Source of the DNA: Dentipellis sp. KUC8613
Taxonomy: Eukaryota; Basidiomycota; Agaricomycetes; Russulales; Hericiaceae
Direction of reading: 5' to 3'
Assembly (NCBI GenBank): GCA_002286715.1
Contig: NSJX01000023.1
Span: 360,391-416,383, forward strand
Length of the DNA stretch: 55,993 bases
A program made the position numbers and the translations under genes. Below, piece by piece: positions 46,031 to 55,993 of the stretch (positions are counted from its first letter, which is position 1; each line of letters opens with the position of its first letter). The notes below the pieces were generated by a model that saw only the letters and a program-made list of their open reading frames with translations, searched no databases and was not told where the DNA came from.

Positions 46031-48474
46031 TCATGTGGGATTATGACTCCGGTACCATTGCAACTCAGCCTTCATGGACCTAATTTCGTCCTCTAGCTGA
46101 TTCTTCTCGGCTGTGAGTCGTAAGGCTTTGTCCATGTTCTCCAATGCTTGAGCTTTTCTTTCTTCTTTCTCTTGCATTTCGGTCTGTAACCCGATTTCAG
46201 TTCTTCCCAACTCATCGCGCGTTTCCTGCAAATCGGCCGCTAGGCGGTCCTTCTCCGCCCTAGACTCTTGCAGTTTCTCTTTCGTCTGCTCCAGTTCGGA
46301 GCTCATTGTCTCGAAGGTGCGGAGAGTGTTCTCTTTCCATCGTCCCGCATCGCCCGGGGTCTGCCAAAACCCCTTCGGGTTAGCAGACGCCGTCTGAGAC
46401 TGACATTGGAGGTCCCGCTGGCTCTGCTTCAGTTTGCCATTCGCCTCCTTCAATTCACGTACCACGTTCTTGGCTACCAACCGAAGCACCTCAGTTATAC
46501 GCCTGTGCATACAAAGAATTGAAACCGTACATACCCCATCTCAGCACGTCGTCGTCGCTCGGGTTCCTGTCCATCCTCGGCGACGACAGCTCTGTGACAA
46601 TCTCGTCATACAACTCCCGAAACCGCCGCGCCCTGCGTGCTTCTCGCAGTCTCCTGACATGCGCGTTCGCCGGCGACTCGACTGGCAAGGAAGGAGCCTC
46701 CTGAACGTGGCCTTCTGGGACGGCGCTGGGCTCCGCCGCCTCGTCCTCGCCCATGTTCGCCCGCTTGCTCGCGCGTTTGGTCGGCGCCTTGGCTTGCGTA
46801 GCGTCGCTAGGAGGGGATGCGGAGGCTTTGCGCTTCTCTGGCTTCGGAGGTGCAGCAGGAATCCGAAATACTGCGCTCGCTCCGGTCGTCTGACGACTGG
46901 GCGTGCGCGAAGGTAATTGTGACGACCCAGGAAGCGATGCTGTGGTGTTTGCGGCGACTCGCGAGGGCTGCGGCGTAAGAGAATCCGGACGGACAGTGAA
47001 TGCCACGGATTGGTATTGCGGGACCCTGCTTCTTGTATAAAGACTGCCTCCCGCGGGTATCAATAGACCTGTCTGCGGAAAGGACCCAAAAGGAGAGTAT
47101 GAGAGTGCCGCTTCTACAGGCGCCGGAGGCATCCCCTGGTACAGTGGTTCTGCGTTCGTCATGGACTGGGACCGATCCTGGGTCTCATTGTCTGACAGAA
47201 TAGCGCCCTGGGCCGGCGTTGCATCAGCGGAGGCCACTGCAGGCGCCGGAGCTGTTGGCGGCGCTACGTCGTCTACAGAAAAGCGAAACACGGACGAAGC
47301 GTCCGAACTCTGTTGAGGATAACTAGATCGGTTGTCTGCAGTGGCGTGATACGGAGTACTGTCACTGTAGCCTGTCATAGGCAGCACAGGCACCTGGAAT
47401 GAGCTATGCCATGCGGGAGGGAATGCAGGAAAGTTCATCACTGCTGGTGACGGCGGAGGCGGCTGAAAGTATGACGAAGGTGGCTGCGGACCCATTCCTG
47501 CAGACTGAAGTAGGGCATGGCGATCACAAGCACCATCTCGATTGTACACACCATGGCGACCGTCCACGTGAGGTGTTATAGAAATGGGACGAGGCAGGGA
47601 AGATGTCCGCACAAGACCTGGAGCGTCAGACGATGTAGACGAGGGTGCGATGAACGTCGATGCTGGGTCCCAGAGTGCACCACTGGTTGACGAAAAGGAC
47701 GTGTCGCTGACCTTCTGTGTTGGCGAAGAGAACGTCGGCGTCGCATGTACTGGTGAGGTGATTGAAGGCGCAGGGTTAGCTTTCGACGCGAGCCGTAGAG
47801 ACACCATCGACGACGCTGAGGAAGATGGACGAGATCTTGAAGCAGAGTGCAAAGGCCGCCGAAGAGAGGGAGGACGTGAGGGCGGGGCCATTGCTGTAGA
47901 AGCACCTATCGGCACATGCTGCGCGGGCCCTTCTCGAGGCTGGTCCTCCGGGAGTGGGACATCTGCTTCATCGTTATTGAAAAATCGAAGATAGGCCTCG
48001 TTCAGAGCTGGGTCATAAGACGAGCCCGAACGAGATACTGATCTACAACGGTTTCAGTCAGACTAACGCCTCGAAACAACTTATAATCAAGACTTACAGC
48101 TGTCTTGTATTCTGAGGCACGCTTTGGTTTGATAGAGTGTTCTCTCCTACATATGACCCAGCCGTCCCCTGAGGGTGCGAGGGCAGGGCAGGCGTGTTCG
48201 GAGTGACTGAAAGCGTGGGAGGGCCGGGATGTTGCTGGTAACTGCCCTGCGGCGGACAATAGCGTGTCTCTCCCGTCGGCTGCTGCGCATATTCGGTTTG
48301 ACGGATTGCATAAGGGCCCATCGACGGACGAGGATCTTGGCTACGGGGTGGAACGCATCGGTTACCAGATGGCGTACCCAAAGAGAAGACGACGTATACT
48401 CACGGCCAAGACTGAGGTGCACTGTGAGCAGAAGCAGGATCAGGCTGATATTTATGATCAGAAGGCGTCTGCAT
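46031..48474 (-). CDS. Y3: Y-family gene with a mutated last splice acceptor
   Basis: Exons 48474-48404, 48340-48098 and 48042-46535 join in frame and match Y1 throughout: start MQTPSDHKYQPD, island SSYDPALNEAYLRFFNNDEA, basic KRKASASPPSDATQAK, helix ARRARRFRELYDEIVTE, then MDRNPSDDDVLR. The expected last acceptor (TATAG in Y1) is TATAA here, so the coiled-coil exon (46031-46496) cannot be joined in the Y1 way. Retaining the intron gives a ~621-residue protein that stops after AQAYN and lacks the coil. The coil frame itself stays open, with a new in-frame ATG (MHRRITEVLR, 46510), and could be a separate ORF. The gene is either recently broken or split in two. Confidence 0.6.
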
Positions 48475-49895
48475 TGTATGAGAAACCTGGAGGCCAGTCA
48501 GTAAGTCAATGATTATCTGACATCACCGACAGCTAACCTCGAAGAGCGAGAGGGAGAGGGCGAAAAGCGGGACCCTATGAGCATCTGAAGTCGCTCTCGT
48601 GCCATCTTATACGAAAGTACCCTGGTCCTTGTGGGAAGACGCCCCGAGGCCGACACCGAGCGACCACAGCACGAGCGCCGTGCGCGTGCGACGTCCCCAG
48701 AAGCTTGAGCAGGTCGACCGCTGCAGAAAGCTAATAACCGGCAGACAAAGTTAGCTTTCTGGGAAGAGAAGGTTCAGGAGCTGCTTACCTGCTAACCATC
48801 AAGCTTCTTTTCGCCACGATGGTATCCTTGGACAACATACTGCATATTCCTGATATGTTCGGGTAGACATCGAACGATCGGACACTGTACGTAGTGCTAC
48901 GTAGCTGCTATATATGCGCGCGCCATGTGCTGGCATGTCGGAGTTGGGCGAAGTAGCGTACACTAGACGCGCGAGAAATCAGTATAAGGTTTGTGAGAAG
49001 ACTACACAAAGCTGGCTTCAGGAAACGACGACATACAATTGCTACTGCTTTCGAATCATCGATATGATATCTTCAAGGCACAGAGCTGTGGAACATATGG
49101 CAAGAGTGGACGGCCAGCAAGTAGAGTCTATATACACCCGAAACTCTATTCGTGAGAAGACAGCATGCACGTGAGCCACACACATTGATGGGTCGCCTTC
49201 GATTGAGCGTCTACGGTACGTAGCGATAGGGCAGGGGGGGCGGAGGCTTGATTATGGGCATATACGAGGACGTGCTCGATTCTAATTTAATATGCTCTAG
49301 TCGGCGTGCGAGGGAGAGAACTTATTAGACAGGGACTCGGGGTATGGTCGTCAGAAAAAGAAGGTCGGCCTTGCAGACACGAAGAATCTTTCAACCAGTA
49401 CCTATCTGCTACGCTGGTGGTCGGCCCCTAGTCTTGTTGAGGAGCGAAACCAAAGACGCATGTACATATGGTCCCAGGCGCGCATGACGGTTGGCCTGTA
49501 ATTGACCTAGACACCTGTTCAAAATTTCGCACATGGAATGCGTATCAGGAGACACAGTTCGGCTACTTAAGGTATGCTTGAGCCGGTTAGTGCGACGAAT
49601 GTATAGAGTACGTACCCCGAGGGTCTGCGCTGGAGAAGAAGAGGGTCGAGTAGATGCTAGATGAGGGGTATAGAGTTCGCAGAACCCTCTTCGTGCAATG
49701 TCTTCAGGAATCTCACGAGGTATGAGTCGCTAAGACATTGGCCTTGTAACGGTTGTTGCGTCGCTATGAAGGTCACAGTGTTCTACAGGCCATCGTTTGG
49801 AGCAGTTGCAATTGCTGGTTTTCCTCGGAGCGAATTTATTTAGCGCCCGATCCGGGTGTTTCCGAACGCTGAACCAAGCCCGAGATCGCCGACAA
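48475..49895. other. Y3 upstream region and flank
   Basis: 48640-49245 matches the conserved Y upstream block. A short ORF at 48914-49174 lies in it and is not conserved in coding terms. From 49245 to 49895 I see no gene. Confidence 0.4.
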
Positions 49896-51160
49896 ATGAC
49901 TTCGACCACATCCCTAGTCACGGTGAGTAGACATTGACAACTTATCTGAATCCCTTCCGCTCTCAATCTCACCGGCAGAGGAACTTGAAGCACATACGGG
50001 CCACGGGGATTTATTCAGAGTCACCGCATGCGTCGGAAACACCAAACCTCTCTGAGTAAGTGAATCACTAGAGGTCGCAGATCAGGACGCGTGTATCAAC
50101 GTGAATTCATCTGTGGTATGCTGGAACCTCTGCGGCTCTTTCCGGGGAACAGGACTGACTGATCACCGCGAAGTTACCGACCACAGGATTCCCGAGCCAA
50201 CAACTGCGAGTGTTTGCACGCCGCGAAGGATTTCTTCGCACTTCCGTTAGAAGCCAAGACGAAGGTCAGGCTCTGCGATATTTAACGTCGCGTAGATGCT
50301 GATACTATTATGCGTGCGTGCTACCCATTCTCAGACTCCGAATTTCAAGGGCTACACCGTCCTCCTCGGCGAGAGCACGGATCCAGATAATCGGGGTGAT
50401 TCACATAAAGGCTTCGATCTGGGATGGGGAACCATTGATGCAAATGCGACGAAGTGGAATGACGATGCGGGAGAGGACGTGTGGCCGAAGGAAGCTGAGC
50501 TGCCTGGGTTCAGGAAGGCGGCGTTGGACTATTAGTGAGTGCACCCCAATATCTCTCTATCTTCCAGGTCGCGCTGAGTGTAGGAAAGCTACGCAGAACT
50601 TCGTCTTGGCTAGCGTTGGATCTGCCGGAGGATTTTTTGACGACAAGGTCAGTACAATAACCTGTCGTTATAGAAGACTTTGATACAACCTACCTCGTAT
50701 GCAGATCACTAAACTGGCCGCAATAATGCGCTTTGAGGTACGTGTGTCATTTCCTTGCTATTGTTTTCTACTCAGCCGATGCAGGCGCTGCCAAGCTGTG
50801 TCTCCCGATGTGCGCCTAATGCAGGACGTTGTAGCCACGGAACGACCTGCCGATAGGACAGCTAGAAGACCTTCGTAGTCCCGAGTCCCGTTTCCGGAAT
50901 TTCTCATCCTTGCACACAGTGGTCGGAAGTGATTCGAAGAGTGCCATGTACCTCCATGGCATATCATACCGATCGCACTCATCATCCTCTGCCCTATCTC
51001 TATGTACCGTCGGCGCTCTAGCAAAATGAGAAAGCAGAGCGTATAACCTCTCGCGGCCGCTATGTCACACTCAAGCTCGATTCGCAAAGCATTCAAGTTA
51101 TTGATCCCGAGTACGTCCCTGCTTATCGGGATTCAGACATTCTTCATCAACACGAGCAAT
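49896..51160 (+). pseudogene. 2OG-Fe(II) dioxygenase (isopenicillin N synthase-like), decayed
   Basis: Family pieces are in order but in shifting frames: a possible start MTSTTSLVT at 49896, AAKDFFALPLEAKTK (about 50217-50262) out of frame with the sequence just before it, then an intact exon 50330-50533 reading TPNFKGYTVLLGESTDPDNR and GFDLGWGTIDANATKW, then LALDLPEDFFDDK (about 50609-50647) and ITKLAAIMR (50705 on). The join after the 50533 exon runs into a stop, and the iron-binding HxD...H region is not recognisable in 50740-51160. Enzymes of this family oxidise small molecules, often in secondary metabolism. This copy looks dead. Confidence 0.7.
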
Positions 51161-51613
51161 CGTGAGGCTTGATGAACCAACCTTCATGTGAGCGTACGTA
51201 TGCCTTCTTTCTGGATGGGGAGTCTTCAAAGTCTCCCGTTTAATAAACCTTATACAGGCTTCTCTCGCGCGTCAAGTGTGCGTATGGCCCTTCGCGGTAC
51301 TCCGACACCGTGCGTGGCCCTATCATCTCGAGTCTAGATGGAGTTGACGTCCGTTCTGCCGTGGGGCGTACGCTACGCCCCGATGCAATGTCCCTTCAGA
51401 CTCAATCGTAGCGGAAGGAGGCTCGGTGGAAAGCAGTCTTGGCACATTCTGCCTCCAATGGGTAATCTTGACTATTTCTCGCTTTCCTTTCCTCTCTACA
51501 CTTCCTGCGCTTTGAAGGATGTCTTACAGGTTACAGAACTCGGTCGGCACTCGCCGCTAGGTCTCTTATCTACCAAAAGCCTGAATAACTCACCTCCGCT
51601 GATAGACTGCCAG

Positions 51614-52525
51614 TTACAGCGAACAGCGTCTGGCTCGAGCTGGCTTTTTGGCTGGAATCATGTCTTTCTTAGACTCCTCAAGCACCGCCGGCTTCATTGC
51701 GAGTTTCGCATTGGACTCTACAGGCTCTGCATTGGCCTCGGCGAGTTCCGTGTTGGCCTCGGCGAGTTCTGCCTTGGTCTCGGCCAGGTAAACCATTGTG
51801 TCGTTCAGGTCTGCTCTGGCCTTGGCCAGGATTACCCTTGTGTAAAGCTTTCACCAGAGCGAGAATCTTGGTGAATGTTCCTTTTGTCCACATTACATCC
51901 GCATCTATGCGAGCCAAGCGCGAATCCATAGTGCGCATGCATGCTTGGGCCTTTCTCAACTCTTTATGGTCCCACCTCCTGTTCATGAATTCGGCCCGAT
52001 CCCACTCAGCCCTCAGCCATTCTCTCCGAGACACCTTAGTCTCCAGTTCGTGGTCCTTATCCACCAACTCTTCAGTCAAGTCTCGGACCTTTTCTTCCAG
52101 TTGGTCGATATAGCCATTTGCTGCATAGCGACACGCTCAGTCGTGGGGTGACGCTGGCTGAGCTGGAGAGGGTCGACATACCTGCAACCAGGACGGTGCT
52201 GTTGTTGAACTTTCCTCCTTCTTCCGCCGACACGGGAATTTTCAACTTGAGCAGTTCAAGCTGCACCTTGTCTCCTTCCCGCCGACCCACGGCCTGCGCA
52301 GCGGCCGCCTCACGCCGCTCTTCCTCCTCGAAGGCCGCTTGGCCGCCCTAGAGTCGATTTGGAAGACAGAGAGAACAAGATGGAGAGAACATGATGACAT
52401 GACTACCACTTACTACTCAAATCCAGCTCGGGCCCTCGTGCCGTCACTCAAAGAGCTGAAAATAATCAACCTCTTGAGAGGAGAATATATCACTACTCGA
52501 GTGACTTCAAGACTTTGGAGGCCAT
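51614..52525 (-). CDS. Coiled-coil protein, unknown family
   Basis: From ATG 52525 (MASKVLKSLEYSL after a short intron) a probable exon set leads to EEEERREAAAAQAVGRREGD and LLKLKIPVSAEEGG (about 52350-52190). An intron (GTATGT...GCAG, 52189-52130) follows, then a long coil beginning YIDQLEEKVRDLTEELVDKD. The C-terminal part, with a repeated AELAEAN / TELAEAN / AEPVESN heptad pattern, ends at TAA 51616-51614. The joins near 52385 and 51840 are imperfect: a very short intron or a frameshift is needed at the second. It may be an intact but misread gene or an early pseudogene. It shares coiled-coil character, but no clear sequence match, with the X and Y proteins. Confidence 0.4.
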
Positions 52526-52698
52526 GATTACTAGTGTACGGACAATACAGAATATCACTTATCCTTTGACCTTTATCGAATTCTCATTCGGACTACGCCC
52601 TGCTTCAGTTCCTTCCTTCCTTCCTCCTGTCATCGTGCGCCATGTGCATGCTGTCATCCCAATTGACTCGAGTGATCATTTGCCCCCGTATCTGACAA

Positions 52699-53074
52699 TC
52701 ACAAGCTTAATCGCCGTAATCGAAGGGGGCTGGTAATTCCCTGCAATAGGCGAGCTCTTGGCATTTGTAGAAGTAATTCTTTGTCACTACCCTTGAGGGT
52801 GCGGTACGCGATGTATAGGTTGTAATACGCGACGTATAGATCGTTATACGCTTCTCTCAGCTGATTGGAGGTTTTGCAGGTTTGATTCATAGCGTCACGT
52901 ACGATGTACGCGACATTTTTTGGTTCGTCAAAGGAGGACTCATGGAACAGTGGCTGCGGCTCTTGAACAAGAAAGTGACATCGAAAGGCATCTGGCCCAC
53001 CCCGGTCACGTGGGATCTTGTTCCCACATGTGAGACAAACCTGTTGATTCATCCTTTGTCGACGTCAATTCCAT
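52699..53074 (-). CDS. Small protein with Tyr-rich heptad repeats, unknown
   Basis: ATG at 53074 opens MELTSTKDEST; a GTTTGT...CCAG intron then joins to DAFRCHFLVQEPQPLFHE. The striking part is a 7-residue repeat, AYNDLYV / AYYNLYI / AYRTLKG, encoded by imperfect 21-bp DNA repeats at about 52795-52855. The frame ends at 52699. An intron may instead begin inside it and lead on to the coiled-coil frame at 52525. Reading straight through without the first intron from another ATG is also possible. Its upstream flank (53241-53400) is the repeat block shared with the left end of the window. Confidence 0.4.
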
Positions 53075-53240
53075 GATGGGTATGATGTGCAGGCACGGAA
53101 AGACTCACGTAGAGGGCGAGGAATTGCTTCCCTGAAGGGATGAGGTGGTAGGGTAGTGACGGGCGGTTGTCGAAAGTCTGACTTGATGAGCGGCCTTATA
53201 TAGACTAGGAGGCACACACAATTAGGTCTCACCAGAACGC

Positions 53241-54817
53241 TTACAGAGCCTGAGTGCGCCTCCATACGCTCCTGCACTGTGCGGACAATGGGAGGCGTAG
53301 CTGCCCTGCATATGACCTGAACGCGCCTACCTGATATCACAGAAAAATCAGTGGGAAAGGCGGCGGCGATGCACGTACTTGATTGAGGCTACAGATCTCT
53401 GGTAAAGGCTGCAGATCTGGACGAATCGTGTAACAATGAGAGGCTCAGTGACCTCGACCAGACGGTGGGGAAACTCCTACGGTTGGTTCCGCGAGGTACT
53501 GCCTGGCCTGCTGGGCGTCGCCAGCTCGGTATGGTTCTTGCGTGCCACGGTTGCCGAAGCTGAATGAAACGGTACGCGCGGCGGTGAGTCGACACCTTTT
53601 CCATGGCGCCACTGCGACACTTTGCACCCGAACGCGGAATGCGGTACGATGAACCTCACCAGCACCAATATGATACTTCTTCGTTGGCGTCGTGGTCTGC
53701 ACAGATACCATCGGTGCAACATGAATCAAGCATTGAATACACTCACTACAACATGCCAATCTCAAAACGAGTACTCAAAGTCGATCCATTGAGGTGCCTC
53801 CAAAGATACTTTCTGAACGGTGAAGTCTTTAGCCTCCTTTGAGTTTAGGATATGTTCCAATGATATACGACTAGTGGTGTTTCCTCCAGGACCTTGCATC
53901 GCCCGTCCTGTTAGCCCACGTGAGTGCAGATAGAATCTGATCTACTGACCGTGCGAGTTATACTCCGCGTAGAATGTGGTGTTCATGATGACGGGTCTGC
54001 GAATGGCCGGCGCGACGCAGTTGGTAGCATAGTCTGCAAATAGTACGAAGTGCGAACCTCGAGCTATCAAACGGTGTCCACCCCACGGGCTCGATGCTAT
54101 CGTCCATGTAAGTGCGCAAGTACACCGTCGTCGCCAAGTCGTTCCACGGACGTCCTAGGACAGATCATGGGGTGACCATGTACAACAATTAGCTGACGTC
54201 GCGTGCTGAAGCCTGCTGCATACCTAAAAAGCACTTGCCCTCTGTCACAGCTGTCGCATTCGCATCCGGAGACTGCGCAGTACCGTCAGCCATCAAGCAG
54301 GCGGGAACCCAGTGCAACTGCGAGCACCGCAGCTCGACGGAACATCGACACCCACCCGTATGATCTTGGAGTCTGCGATGTAGGCCCCGTATCGATTTCC
54401 TGGGGCATCTGTCAGGTTGGTGCCCTTCCAGGCGGCTATACCACCACCGCATGCCCGATTAGCCAGCACGACATTCTGAAACCAACTTTGTGTACATCAC
54501 AGACGCAGGATATCAGAAAAGGGTAGTTCAATATTGGCGGTGTATGGGTGTAGTCCGAGTCACCTACGCTGTGCCGAACCCAAACAGGTCTGTAGAACAC
54601 GATGTCAGGTCTCGCAATGGGCATTCGAGTTGCTAAATAAGAGGTATTGCTACTTACAGTCGGTTTGCCCAAATATGATGCTGTCCACGACGTACGTGCT
54701 CGCATTGCGACCCGTGTTCCAGGTGTCCCGGTAGCTCGCGAATGTACAGCCGTAGAAGGACGCATTGGCGTACGAGATGTCCGTCACGAGCGCCTGCGAA
54801 ATCGAGAAATTGGCCTA
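53241..54817. repeat. Segmental duplication block, copy 2 (partner 1184-2717)
   Basis: Direct-orientation copy of 1184-2717, nearly identical from about 53740 to 54817. The right breakpoint falls just after the GGCCTA shared at 2712-2717 / 54812-54817, the junction between a pectinesterase intron and exon. Confidence 0.85.
53762..54817 (-). pseudogene. Pectinesterase (CE8) 3' fragment, duplicated and truncated
   Basis: This copy covers the last ~60% of the pectinesterase gene at 1662-3484, with the same introns and the same end (stop at 53764-53762). Everything upstream of the exon that starts ANFSISQALV is missing, including the signal peptide. In the active-site block SYQDTWYTG the copy has SYRDTWNTG, so the oxyanion-hole glutamine is replaced by arginine. 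The nucleophile (GQTD) and GRPW arginine remain. With no start region and a key residue changed it should not give an active enzyme. The high identity in introns and 3' flank shows the duplication is recent or has been homogenised. Confidence 0.85.
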
Positions 54818-55015
54818 ATAGTAATTGTCAACACGTCTGCCACGGCGCACGTGAGGCGGCGCTTGTATGAGGAGGAGGAGGATACCTGTGCCACCCCCAA
54901 CCCCAGTAGAAGAAACAGACTAATTAAACAGAGATTATAGGTGTTGCAGACGTGGCCCGGATAGATCGTACATATGTCCTACCGTGTGAAACGTACATCG
55001 AAGAGCACATAGCAA
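54818..55015. other. Spacer after the duplication breakpoint
   Basis: About 200 bases between the truncated pectinesterase and the SDR stop codon. A short GAGGAG run is at 54871-54880. No gene. Confidence 0.5.
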
Positions 55016-55993
55016 TTACTTTGTCAAATATTTGTTCACGATCGGCTTCACGTTGGGATTCACGCTACTGAGCGTCTCAATAATCTCGTCCTAGACTCGC
55101 ATATCAGTACCTGCAAAGAAACGTTCAAGCATGCAATTTGACTCACCAAGATACGCTTCTGGTCCTTGGCACCTTGCTCACTCAGCAGGAAGTCACTGGG
55201 CTCCTCGACGCCGTGGTCCGACACATACGCGCCCTTCAGCTCATCCTCTTTCTCGCTCCCACCGAGCGCAGCCCAGATCAGCTGCCGACTGCCCTGCTCG
55301 GGTGTGCGAGCGACGATGAGCCCCACAAGGTATGCGAGGGCGCGCAGTATCCGCGGCCCGTTGCGGCCGAGCTCGCTTGAGCAGAAGCCCGGGTTGACGC
55401 AGTCCACGATGAGCGGCGTGTCCGCCGGCAGGCGTGCGGTAAGTTCGCGCGCGAACATCACGTTCAGCACTGGATCAAACAGCGTTGACACATGAACACG
55501 GATGTGTACAAAGCCAATGAAGAACTTACTTTTAGAGAAGAAGTAGCGGCGGCGCATGGCACTGAGGAACGAGGTAGGATTAGCATGCCTGGTTATGTAC
55601 AGAGATGATTACGGGGCATACCCAGCTTCGCAATATTCCTTTTCGTTCGCCTTGTCCAGGATTCTGGGGCTCGCGCGTTCCACGTCGTTCACCGTGATCC
55701 AGAAGTGGACTTCGCTTGCAACGATAACCATCCGGGGCCGCGTTGCCGAAGTCTTGGCCGATTCGAGCAAGCGCGGGAGCAAAAGCAGCGACAGGAGCGT
55801 GCAAGACAGGTCATTGACCTGGAGACTAAAGCAAACTAGTCAGACATAACGGGCAGCTGCATGTCGAAAACTGGACTCACGTTGACTCCCAGCCATCCCC
55901 GGTAGGTTCGTACTTCATAGAAGACATCCCGGCATTGTAGACATACAGATCCAGCCTTTCCTCCTCCTTCTCGAACGCCTCCGCGAATGCGGT
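55016..55993 (-). CDS. Short-chain dehydrogenase/reductase (5' end outside window)
   Basis: NAD(P)-dependent oxidoreductase of the retinol-dehydrogenase-like SDR type. Exons from the right edge: beyond 55993 to 55882, 55825-55622, 55561-55530 (32 nt), 55469-55147 and 55090-55016 (stop TAA). Visible motifs are the NAG block (LYVYNAGMSS), the central strand MVIVASEVHFW with the catalytic Ser in ASE, the catalytic YFFSK (Tyr-x3-Lys) right after MRRR, and VNPGFCSSELG, then a C-terminal helix to VNKYLTK. The N-terminal Rossmann TGxxxGxG motif lies outside the window. The visible part is intact. The substrate is unknown; this fungal subgroup is usually annotated only by fold. Confidence 0.9.

Larger units (their letters stand above)
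44547..49245. repeat. Tandem module unit 3 (X3 intact, Y3 with a lost splice site)
   Basis: Begins with TTAGCGCCC and ends near GGTACGTAGCGATAGGGCA. It is the same size as unit 1. Its X upstream region is more diverged from units 1 and 2 than those are from each other. Confidence 0.75.

Noticed and set aside
35666..49245. Mating-type A (homeodomain) locus as the identity of the X/Y array
   Set aside because: HD1/HD2 genes are divergent and carry a homeodomain WFxNxR motif. The X/Y genes are convergent and no homeodomain is visible.

Overview
The window is nuclear DNA of a filamentous basidiomycete, most likely an Agaricomycete. The evidence is intron-dense genes with short introns (about 50-60 nt, GT-AG), a DUF6533 seven-helix protein, a basidiomycete-type CE8 pectinesterase and the usual fungal housekeeping genes. 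No rRNA, tRNA or CRISPR array was recognised. All exon joins were read by eye from reading frame and splice consensus.

Layout. 1-3.5 kb: the tail of an unknown acidic protein, a coiled-coil exon, and an intact secreted CE8 pectinesterase (-). 4.1-8.5 kb: an endosomal/vacuolar-type Qa-SNARE (+) and a DUF6533 membrane protein (+). 8.5-14.4 kb: gene-poor sequence. 14.4-31.5 kb: a conserved core with a zinc-finger protein (+), Aurora kinase (-), mitochondrial processing peptidase beta (-), a family III CoA-transferase (+), electron-transfer flavoprotein beta (+) and a large RING-H2 protein (-). MPP-beta and ETF-beta act in mitochondria and Aurora in mitosis; nothing suggests these genes form a cluster.

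31.5-55 kb is an accessory region and the most interesting part. (1) A 2,234-bp inverted-repeat element (32,929-35,162) has two 366-bp arms and a 6-bp target duplication. It carries a decayed, intron-containing fragment of a class III aminotransferase, so it looks like a non-autonomous DNA transposon that captured a host gene. (2) From about 35.7 to 49.2 kb lies a tandem triplication of a two-gene module. In each unit a small coiled-coil gene (called X here, +) faces a larger nuclear-looking gene with a C-terminal coil (called Y here, -), tail to tail. I recognise neither family. Unit 1 is intact, unit 2 has lost nearly all of Y, and in unit 3 Y has lost a splice acceptor. An X fragment lies between the transposon and unit 1. 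(3) A broken 2OG-Fe(II) dioxygenase, two further coiled-coil ORFs and a truncated second copy of the pectinesterase follow. The window ends inside an SDR gene (-).

The two pectinesterase copies, about 52 kb apart, bracket the window with nearly identical 1.5-kb blocks. The second copy is cut at an intron boundary and has lost an active-site glutamine.
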